Shown piece after piece: positions 1 through 5,756 of a DNA stretch of 5,756 nt. The notes below the pieces were generated by a model that saw only the letters and a program-made list of their open reading frames with translations, ran no database searches and was not told the origin of the DNA. The position numbers and the translations under genes were made by a program. The first letter of the stretch is position 1. The number at the start of each line of letters is the position of its first letter. The DNA is from Loktanella sp. (GTDB taxonomy: Bacteria; Pseudomonadota; Alphaproteobacteria; Rhodobacterales; Rhodobacteraceae): assembly GCA_003551805.1 (NCBI GenBank), contig PUNR01000171.1, positions 1 to 5,756 of the forward strand, read 5' to 3'.

Positions 1-212
1 AAGATCGCGGAAATATACTGGCTGGCGCTGGCGGCAAGATCACCGGTGTGCATTCGGGTGGGTCAGGCCTTTCATCGGATATGAACCTCACGCTGCAAGG
101 CGGCGTGCGCGATGATCTGCGTCGTGGCGACGCCGTATTTGGCGCGGTGACAGGTCAGGGCACAGGCGACGTCAATCTCGGTTTTGATGGTGTGTTCTTC
201 GGCAAAAGATAG
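1..212 (+). CDS. C-terminal end of a glycine-rich, probably beta-barrel surface protein (5' partial)
   Basis: Only the last 69 codons are present; the frame is open from position 3 (so from the window edge) and ends at TAG 210-212. The other two forward frames hit stops within about 110 bases. The peptide is rich in Gly, Asp, Val and Thr, with alternating polar and hydrophobic residues (for example MNLTLQGG, then AVFGAVTGQ, then LGFDGVFFGKR at the very end). This pattern suits antiparallel beta strands. The closing VFFGKR resembles the end of the C-terminal barrel of transferrin-binding-protein-B-like lipoproteins (VVFGAKR-type), which are found as orphan surface or periplasmic proteins in Rhodobacteraceae. 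That family link is inference from a short ending; another beta-rich secreted protein is possible. The N-terminus, where a lipoprotein signal would be, is not visible. The gene converges on the DMT permease, with 5 bp between the stop codons. Confidence 0.6.
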   Translation, partial: DRGNILAGAGGKITGVHSGGSGLSSDMNLTLQGGVRDDLRRGDAVFGAVTGQGTGDVNLGFDGVFFGKR

Positions 213-217
213 CTTGG

Positions 218-1120
218 TCAGCGAATACGATCCGGTGCCAGATTGTGCCGGATCCGCAACTGGCGTTCACGCCACAAGGTAAACAGCCCTGTTGCGACAA
301 CAATCGTCGCCCCGATCAGCGTCAGCACGTTAGGCCATTCGTCGAACACCAGCATCCCAAGGATCAGCGCCACCAGCAGACCGGTATAGCGGAAGGGTGC
401 TACAAAACTGATCTCGCCCGACCGCATCGCGCTGACGGAAAACACGTAGCCGAAGATCAGAAAAACAGTAGCACCACCAAGTTGTGCCACTGAAGTCGTG
501 CTGAAACTGTTCCAAGTGATAAATAGCGACCCGATCGCGCCCAGCCCCGTCACACCAATGGCGGCAATCAAGGCGATGAATACCGCAGGCACCTTTACCG
601 ACATCCGCCGCACAGCCAGATCACGCAGGGTGATGCAAACAACGGCTGCCAATGCATAGAAGCTATAGGCGCTGAAATCTGCCCCGCCGGGTTGGATAAT
701 AAAGACCACGCCGACAAAACCAATGGCAATGGCGGCAAACCTGCGCCAACCCAAGGCTTCGCCCAGAAACAGGGTCGCGGCCAACGCGACAGCCAGTGGC
801 AACGCCTGCAGGATCGCCGCGACATTCGCGATGGGCATGTTGAACAATGCGGTCAGAAAGAAATAAGTCCCGCCCAATTCGCCTGCTGTGCGTAACAGGA
901 TCAGTCCCCAGTCGCGCCGCGGCAGGTTGAAATGAAGCTGGTTCAGGTAACGACACATCAACGTCAGGCAAATGATCGCCCCGATTCCGCGGAAGAACAC
1001 CGCCTGAAACAACGGAATTTCATCCGATGCAGCCTTCATAAACGCGTCGTTGACAGTATAGGCGGTCATCGCCCCCACCATCAGTAATGCACCACGTATA
1101 TTGTCTGAAATCACCGCCAT
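218..1120 (-). CDS. DMT superfamily permease with two EamA domains
   Basis: A 300-residue integral inner-membrane protein, the usual size for the drug/metabolite transporter family. About ten hydrophobic segments can be drawn, near residues 10-28, 37-56, 71-93, 97-118, 126-143, 150-165, 177-200, 211-231, 238-257 and 264-283, forming two repeated five-helix halves. The first half ends with the typical GEALGWRR turn (120-127) before helix 5; the second has the equivalent FDEWPNVLTLIGA (259-271) before helix 10. The C-terminal tail is short and basic, as expected for a cytoplasmic end. Family members move metabolites such as amino acids, riboflavin or S-adenosylmethionine; nothing here fixes the substrate or direction. 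ATG at 1118-1120 is the first usual start after the upstream in-frame stop, and it sits just before helix 1, but no clear Shine-Dalgarno sequence precedes it. It lies 55 bp downstream of the methyltransferase-like gene on the same strand, so the two may be co-transcribed. Confidence 0.9.
   Translation of the reverse strand: MAVISDNIRGALLMVGAMTAYTVNDAFMKAASDEIPLFQAVFFRGIGAIICLTLMCRYLNQLHFNLPRRDWGLILLRTAGELGGTYFFLTALFNMPIANVAAILQALPLAVALAATLFLGEALGWRRFAAIAIGFVGVVFIIQPGGADFSAYSFYALAAVVCITLRDLAVRRMSVKVPAVFIALIAAIGVTGLGAIGSLFITWNSFSTTSVAQLGGATVFLIFGYVFSVSAMRSGEISFVAPFRYTGLLVALILGMLVFDEWPNVLTLIGATIVVATGLFTLWRERQLRIRHNLAPDRIR
229..254. repeat. Short inverted repeat in the 3' end of the permease gene
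   Basis: GATCCGG (229-235) and CCGGATC (248-254) are perfect 7-base complements around a 12-base loop. The repeat lies within the last codons of the permease and 17 bp beyond the stop of the convergent + strand gene. No T-run follows it in either direction, so it is not a convincing intrinsic terminator. It could be a weak pause or 3'-end-stabilising hairpin for the + strand transcript, or chance within coding sequence. Confidence 0.3.
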
Positions 1121-1175
1121 GCCAAGGACGTAGCAGCGCGGCTTGGGCAGTGCCAGAGCGATTGTAACAAACCCG

Positions 1176-1850
1176 CTATCTCAGATCAAAGAACCATGGG
1201 ATCAGATTTTGAAACTCCGCATGATTGATCATCCCCGGCGTGATTACAAATTCAGCCATGCGCCCCAGAAACTGGGCCGGTTTCACATAAACCTCAATGT
1301 CGTGGTAATAAGGGCGATCAGTGTAATCATCGAACAACACAATCGTTTCGCGCTTAACATGCAGTAACGCGGTGGCAAAGCAGGCTTTGCGCATCCGTCC
1401 ATCAATCAAGATCAAAGTAGGATCGGGCGCAGGATCAGACCGCCAGACCTGCATTGGATAGCGCCAGTATTCACTCCAGCGAGAGGCATCAACGGGATAG
1501 CCCCATGCCTTCGTCGCGCCGATATCAACATGTTGGATCCTTGCCGAAACGGCTTCCCCGAAATGCGCCTCAAGGTGGCTCGTCAATGCGGCGGCCCAGT
1601 CCCTGTCAGATTCAACCGTCAGACACGGCACTCCTAGTTGAACTGCAAGCTGTGTCGATCCACCGCTACCGTATTCAAGGATCGAGTCCGCCTGCGCATA
1701 GCGGGTGCGCAAGTGATCTGTAACTTGGTCCGGAAAGGTAAGCGGGAAAACGGTTTTACCAATATCCTGACGCGCAACCGCTTCGGCTTTTGAAGCCCGA
1801 CGACCGCGTAGTTTTTTCAGAAAACGGTGCATCATGTCGGCTCGCTTCAC
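1176..1850 (-). CDS. Class I SAM-dependent methyltransferase-like protein, substrate unknown
   Basis: Read from GTG 1848-1850 it has 224 residues. After a basic N-terminal stretch (residues 8-22), it shows Rossmann-fold methyltransferase features: a glycine-rich motif I, ILEYGSGGST (57-66); an acidic residue at the end of the next strand, TVESDRDW (78-85), suited to binding the ribose of S-adenosylmethionine; HVDIG (107-111); a strand ending LILIDGR (146-152); and IVLFDDYTDR (170-179), followed by an aromatic segment. The family is known for methyl transfer, but the acceptor cannot be read from the sequence. No signal peptide or membrane segment is visible, so it is probably cytoplasmic. The start is uncertain: the GTG directly follows the T-tract of the rpoC terminator and has no ribosome-binding site. 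ATG codons at 1833-1835 and 1830-1832 (residues 6 and 7) are more likely, with a weak purine run (GAAGCGAG) ahead. Translation ends at TAG 1176-1178. A non-methylating Rossmann protein is the main alternative. Confidence 0.75.
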   Translation of the reverse strand: MKRADMMHRFLKKLRGRRASKAEAVARQDIGKTVFPLTFPDQVTDHLRTRYAQADSILEYGSGGSTQLAVQLGVPCLTVESDRDWAAALTSHLEAHFGEAVSARIQHVDIGATKAWGYPVDASRWSEYWRYPMQVWRSDPAPDPTLILIDGRMRKACFATALLHVKRETIVLFDDYTDRPYYHDIEVYVKPAQFLGRMAEFVITPGMINHAEFQNLIPWFFDLR

Positions 1851-1884
1851 AAAGAAAAAAGGCCCTCACTTTCGTGAGGGCCTT
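1851..1884 (-). terminator. Intrinsic (Rho-independent) terminator of rpoC
   Basis: On the - strand, AAGGCCCTCAC and GTGAGGGCCTT form a perfect 11-bp stem (arms 1874-1884 and 1859-1869) closed by a GAAA tetraloop of the stable GNRA type (1870-1873). It is followed by TTTTTTCTTT (1851-1860); the first two Ts also pair in the stem. The hairpin starts 17 bp after the rpoC stop codon. A GC-rich stem plus a U-run is a textbook intrinsic terminator. On the + strand the stem is preceded by A residues and followed by TTGTCGTTTTG, so it would be at best weak in that direction. Confidence 0.93.
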
Positions 1885-1901
1885 GTCGTTTTGATTGCAG
1901 A

Positions 1902-4900
1902 TTACGCGTCGTCTTCCGGTGCTTCGGTACGGGCACCGAAAACGTCGGTTTCTTCGCTGCGCACGGGGGCGACCAGTGCTGCCGCCTGTTCGGCCTCTTC
2001 GCGGCGGGCTTCGATCACGACATTGTCGCGGTCTGCTGCGATCTTGCGCATCTGCTGGGTGGCACCACCGGTACCAGCCGGGATCAGACGACCCACGATC
2101 ACGTTTTCCTTCAGGCCGATCAGCTTGTCCCGCTTGCCCTGCACGGATGCTTCGGTCAGCACGCGTGTGGTTTCCTGGAACGATGCCGCCGAGATGAACG
2201 ACCGTGTCTGCAGCGATGCCTTGGTGATCCCAAGCAGGATCGGTTCGCCCGTTGCCGGACGGTCGCCGCGCTTGATCGCCTTGGCGTTTGCCTCGTCGAA
2301 TTCAGCCTTATCTACGGTTTCGCCTTTCAGCAGAACCGTGTCACCGCTGTCCTGAATTTCCCATTTCTGGAGCATCTGACGCACGATAACTTCGATATGC
2401 TTGTCGTTGATCTTCACGCCTTGCAAACGGTACACGTCCTGCACTTCGTCGATCATATAGTCAGCCAAGGCTTCGACACCCATGACCGCAAGAATATCGT
2501 GCGGGGCTGGGTTGCCGTCCATGATGTAATCGCCCTTCTGGACAAAGTCACCTTCCACAACGGGAATGTGCTTGCCCTTGGGGACCATGTATTCAACCTT
2601 GACGTCCGGATCATCGGCGCTTTCGATCGCGATGCGACGCTTGTTCTTGTAGTCCTTGCCAAAGCGCACATAGCCGTCGATTTCGGCGATGATGGCGTGA
2701 TCCTTTGGACGACGGGCTTCGAACAATTCGGCGACACGCGGCAGACCACCGGTGATGTCCTTGGTCTTGGCACCTTCGCGCGGGATGCGCGCGATCACGT
2801 CACCGGCTTTGACGTCCTGACCGTCTTCGACAGACAGAACCGCATCAACCGACATGCCGTAGGACACAGGGTTGCCGTCGTCCTTGAGAACGACTTCACC
2901 ATCCGCACCGACGACGATGATCTTTGGGGCCAGTTCATTGCCCTTGGGTGCTGCACGCCAGTCGGACACGATGCGCTGGGTCATGCCCGTTGCATCATCT
3001 GTGTCTTCGCGCACGGCAATACCGTTCACCAGATCGACATATTTCGCCACACCGGATTTCTCGGCGATGATCGGCAGGGTGTAGGGATCCCATTCAAAGA
3101 TCTTGTCACCGCGCAGGATGTCCTGCCCTTCCTTGACCAGCACCTTGGAACCATAGCCAACTTTGTGTGTCGCGCGGTCTTCGCCCTCAGGTCCGACGAT
3201 CGCGATGACCATGTTCCGGCCCATGACGACGTTTTCACCAGCGGCGTTTTCCAGCAACATTGCGTTGCGGAATTCGACCTTACCGGGTTGCGACGCCTCA
3301 AGGAACGACTGCTGGCCACCTTGTGCAACACCGCCGATGTGGAAAGTCCGCATCGTCAGCTGTGTGCCGGGTTCCCCGATCGACTGCGCGGCGATGATGC
3401 CGACAGCTTCACCAAGGTTCACGCGGGTACCGCGCGCCAAGTCACGACCGTAACACATCGCGCAAACGCCGTCTTCTGCTTCGCAGGTCAACGGGCTGCG
3501 GATACGCATTTTACCAATCGCAGCCGCATCGATCATGTCGGCCTTGCGTTCGTCGATCAGCTCGCCTGCATGCACGATCACCTCGTCGGTGCCGGGACGC
3601 AGAACGTCATCAGCAGAGACACGGCCCAGCACACGTTCAGCCAGCGACGACACAACCTCACCGTCATTCACAGCCGCTTCGGCGGTGATCGCACGATCAG
3701 TTCCGCAATCGACCTGACGGACGATGCAATCCTGTGCGACGTCCACCAGACGACGTGTCAGATACCCTGAGTTCGCTGTTTTCAACGCCGTATCCGACAG
3801 ACCCTTACGGGCACCGTGGGTCGAGTTGAAGTATTCAAGAACGGTCAGACCTTCCTTAAAGTTCGAGATGATCGGTGTCTCGATGATCTCACCGTTCGGC
3901 TTGGCCATCAGGCCGCGCATCCCGCCCAGCTGTTTCATCTGCGTCACCGAACCACGCGCACCGGAGTGGGCCATCATGTAGACCGAGTTCGGTTCGGATT
4001 CCGATCCGTCAGCCTCGCGGCCAGCGGTCGAAATCGTGGTCATCATCGCATCTGTGACCTTGTCGTTGGCTTTGGACCACGCGTCGACGACTTTGTTGTA
4101 CTTTTCGCCCTGTGTAATCAGGCCGTCCATGTACTGCTGTTCAAAGTCCTTGACCTGTTCGCGTGTCTCGTCGACCAGCGCCCATTTGGTGTCGGGCACA
4201 ACCATGTCGTCCTTGCCGAACGAAATGCCTGCCTTGAACGCTTCACGGAAGCCCATCGTCATGATCTGGTCGCAGAAGATGACAGATTCTTTCTGGCCGC
4301 AGTAGCGGTAGACCGTGTCGATGATCTGCTGCACTTCTTTCTTGCGCAGCAAGCGGTTGACGAGGCTAAATGGTGCTTTCGCATTCAACGGCAGCAATAC
4401 ACCCAGACGCAGACGGCCCGGCGTGGTTTCAAAGCGCGTCAGCACCTCGTTGCCTTCGGCGTCGATCTGGATCATCCGCGCGGTGATCTTGGCGTGCAGA
4501 TGCACTTCGCCTGCGGTCAGCGCGTGTTCGACTTCGTCGATGTTGCTGAAGGACATGCCTTCGCCCTTCATGCCTTCCCGCATGATCGTGGTATAGTAGA
4601 GACCAAGGATCATATCCTGCGACGGCACGATAATCGGCGCGCCGTTGGCTGGCGACAGCACGTTGTTCGTGGACATCATCAGAACGCGGGCTTCCAACTG
4701 GGCCTCAAGGCTCAGCGGGACGTGAACGGCCATCTGGTCACCGTCAAAGTCGGCGTTGAAGGCCGAACAGACCAGCGGGTGCAGCTGGATCGCTTTGCCT
4801 TCGATCAGGACAGGTTCGAACGCCTGAATGCCCAAACGGTGCAAGGTTGGCGCACGGTTCAGCATGACAGGGTGTTCGCGGATGACTTCATCCAAGATAT

Positions 4901-5756
4901 CCCAAACTTCGGGCCGCTCTTTTTCGACCAGTTTCTTGGCCTGTTTCACGGTGCTGGACAGGCCCTTGGCCTCCAGCCGCGAATAGATGAACGGCTTAAA
5001 CAGTTCGAGCGCCATCTTCTTAGGCAACCCGCACTGGTGCAGTTTCAGTTCCGGACCAGTCACAATGACCGAACGACCCGAAAAGTCGACCCGCTTACCC
5101 AAAAGGTTCTGACGGAAACGACCCTGCTTACCCTTGAGCATATCGGACAAGGATTTCAGCGGACGCTTGTTGGCACCCGTGATCACGCGGCCACGGCGAC
5201 CGTTGTCGAACAGCGCATCGACGGATTCCTGCAACATACGCTTTTCGTTGCGCACGATGATGTCGGGCGCGCGCAGTTCGATCAGGCGCTTCAGACGGTT
5301 GTTGCGGTTGATCACACGACGATACAGATCGTTGAGGTCGGAGGTCGCAAAGCGGCCACCATCCAGCGGCACCAGCGGGCGCAGTTCTGGCGGGATCACG
5401 GGGATCACGGTCAGAACCATCCATTCCGGACGGTTGCCGGATTCAAGGAAGTTCTCGACGATCTTCAGACGCTTGATGATCTTCTTGGGCTTCAGTTCAC
5501 CTGTCGCCACTTTTAGGTCGGCGCGCAGCTGTTCAGCTTCGGATTCCAGATCAATCTGGGCCAGCATTTCGCGGATCGCTTCGGCACCAATATTGGCCTG
5601 GAATGCATCCATGCCGTAAAGGTCTTGTGCATCGTTGAATTCTTCCTCGGTCATCAACTGACCATAGGTGAGGTCAGTCAGGCCAGGTTCGATCACAACG
5701 TAGTTTTCGAAGTACAGGATACGTTCCAGATCGCGCAGCGTCATGTCCAGCATCAG
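1902..5756 (-). CDS. rpoC: DNA-directed RNA polymerase subunit beta' (5' partial)
   Basis: This is the catalytic large subunit of bacterial RNA polymerase. The window holds 1284 codons ending at TAA 1902-1904; the frame runs off the right edge. The first visible residues, LMLDMTLRDLERILYFE, align with about residue 126 of the E. coli protein, so the N-terminal zinc site is missing and the Met at 5751-5753 is internal. Counting that Met as 1, landmarks are: the active-site NADFDGD loop (333-339, Asp at 4737-4751), whose three Asp bind catalytic Mg; the bridge helix, around 629-662 (HGARKGLSDTALKTANSG); the second zinc site, Cys 683, 757, 764 and 767; the trigger loop, GEPGTQLTMRTFHIGG (793-808); a long insertion of the E. 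coli SI3 kind, from about 810 to 997, splitting the trigger loop; then GGLPRVAELFEARRPK (1002-1017) and ITKASLQTRSFISAASFQETT (1176-1196). The end is an acidic, Ala-rich tail. It is intact, with no frameshift, and is followed by its own terminator. rpoB would be expected upstream, beyond the edge. Confidence 0.99.
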   Translation of the reverse strand: MMLDMTLRDLERILYFENYVVIEPGLTDLTYGQLMTEEEFNDAQDLYGMDAFQANIGAEAIREMLAQIDLESEAEQLRADLKVATGELKPKKIIKRLKIVENFLESGNRPEWMVLTVIPVIPPELRPLVPLDGGRFATSDLNDLYRRVINRNNRLKRLIELRAPDIIVRNEKRMLQESVDALFDNGRRGRVITGANKRPLKSLSDMLKGKQGRFRQNLLGKRVDFSGRSVIVTGPELKLHQCGLPKKMALELFKPFIYSRLEAKGLSSTVKQAKKLVEKERPEVWDILDEVIREHPVMLNRAPTLHRLGIQAFEPVLIEGKAIQLHPLVCSAFNADFDGDQMAVHVPLSLEAQLEARVLMMSTNNVLSPANGAPIIVPSQDMILGLYYTTIMREGMKGEGMSFSNIDEVEHALTAGEVHLHAKITARMIQIDAEGNEVLTRFETTPGRLRLGVLLPLNAKAPFSLVNRLLRKKEVQQIIDTVYRYCGQKESVIFCDQIMTMGFREAFKAGISFGKDDMVVPDTKWALVDETREQVKDFEQQYMDGLITQGEKYNKVVDAWSKANDKVTDAMMTTISTAGREADGSESEPNSVYMMAHSGARGSVTQMKQLGGMRGLMAKPNGEIIETPIISNFKEGLTVLEYFNSTHGARKGLSDTALKTANSGYLTRRLVDVAQDCIVRQVDCGTDRAITAEAAVNDGEVVSSLAERVLGRVSADDVLRPGTDEVIVHAGELIDERKADMIDAAAIGKMRIRSPLTCEAEDGVCAMCYGRDLARGTRVNLGEAVGIIAAQSIGEPGTQLTMRTFHIGGVAQGGQQSFLEASQPGKVEFRNAMLLENAAGENVVMGRNMVIAIVGPEGEDRATHKVGYGSKVLVKEGQDILRGDKIFEWDPYTLPIIAEKSGVAKYVDLVNGIAVREDTDDATGMTQRIVSDWRAAPKGNELAPKIIVVGADGEVVLKDDGNPVSYGMSVDAVLSVEDGQDVKAGDVIARIPREGAKTKDITGGLPRVAELFEARRPKDHAIIAEIDGYVRFGKDYKNKRRIAIESADDPDVKVEYMVPKGKHIPVVEGDFVQKGDYIMDGNPAPHDILAVMGVEALADYMIDEVQDVYRLQGVKINDKHIEVIVRQMLQKWEIQDSGDTVLLKGETVDKAEFDEANAKAIKRGDRPATGEPILLGITKASLQTRSFISAASFQETTRVLTEASVQGKRDKLIGLKENVIVGRLIPAGTGGATQQMRKIAADRDNVVIEARREEAEQAAALVAPVRSEETDVFGARTEAPEDDA

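Noticed and set aside
1145..1158. TGGCAC on the - strand ahead of the permease, suggesting a sigma-54 promoter
   Set aside because: The matching -12 element is absent: the spacing leads to AAGC rather than TTGC. It is also just a short palindrome, GGCACTGCC.
1834..2355. 173-codon + strand frame over the rpoC terminator and 3' end
   Set aside because: It reads through the terminator stem and the rpoC tail in a different frame, giving a Ser/Arg/Ala-rich product typical of a shadow frame.
2397..3770. 457-codon open frame on the + strand, antisense to rpoC
   Set aside because: It is in exact codon register with rpoC on the opposite strand, so a stop arises only where rpoC uses TTA, CTA or TCA, which are rare at this codon bias. 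It ends at an rpoC TCA serine codon. The product is a His/Asp/Val-rich sequence with no recognisable domain.
3816..5516. 566-codon open frame on the + strand, antisense to rpoC
   Set aside because: It has the same register and cause as the other antisense frame: a mirror of highly conserved rpoC codons, with abnormal His, Gln, Phe and Arg content and no domain.
5751..5753. ATG as the start of rpoC
   Set aside because: The preceding codon is still in frame and homologous (LMLDM against LLLDM in E. coli), and about 125 conserved residues are missing, so this Met is internal and the gene is cut by the window edge.
1..5756. Search for a novel defence, mobile or RNA-based system
   Set aside because: No direct-repeat array, transposase, integrase, tRNA, att-like repeat or structured non-coding stretch was seen. 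Gaps between genes are 5, 55 and 51 bp and are filled by the terminator or nothing recognisable.

Overview
The window looks like ordinary chromosome from an alphaproteobacterium, most likely of the Rhodobacterales/Roseobacter group. This rests on the RpoC sequence, which has a proteobacterial-type insertion in the trigger loop and a lineage-specific acidic tail, on the moderately high GC content, and on the company of a DMT permease and a possible surface beta-barrel protein. The assignment was made by eye, without a database search.

Layout, left to right: (1) positions 1-212, + strand: the last 69 codons of a glycine-rich, probably beta-stranded protein whose start is outside the window. (2) 218-1120, - strand: a complete 300-residue DMT/EamA-type permease, convergent with the first gene and separated from it by only 5 bp. 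(3) 1176-1850, - strand: a Rossmann-fold, methyltransferase-like protein of unknown substrate, 55 bp upstream of the permease. (4) 1851-1884, - strand: a strong intrinsic terminator that ends the rpoC transcript. (5) 1902-5756, - strand: rpoC, the RNA polymerase beta' subunit. It is complete at its 3' end, but about 125 N-terminal residues, including the first zinc site, lie beyond the right edge.

The three complete or nearly complete - strand genes point the same way (rpoC, then methyltransferase-like, then permease), but the terminator separates rpoC from the other two. The methyltransferase-like gene and the permease could form a two-gene unit. RpoC is the catalytic core of transcription; nothing in the sequence ties the two downstream genes to that process, so the adjacency may be only positional.

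No RNA gene, mobile element, CRISPR array or novel system was found. No stretch longer than 300 bases lacks a gene. The oddest local point is how the rpoC terminator abuts the start of the next gene. Two very long open frames antisense to rpoC look tempting but are explained by codon use.
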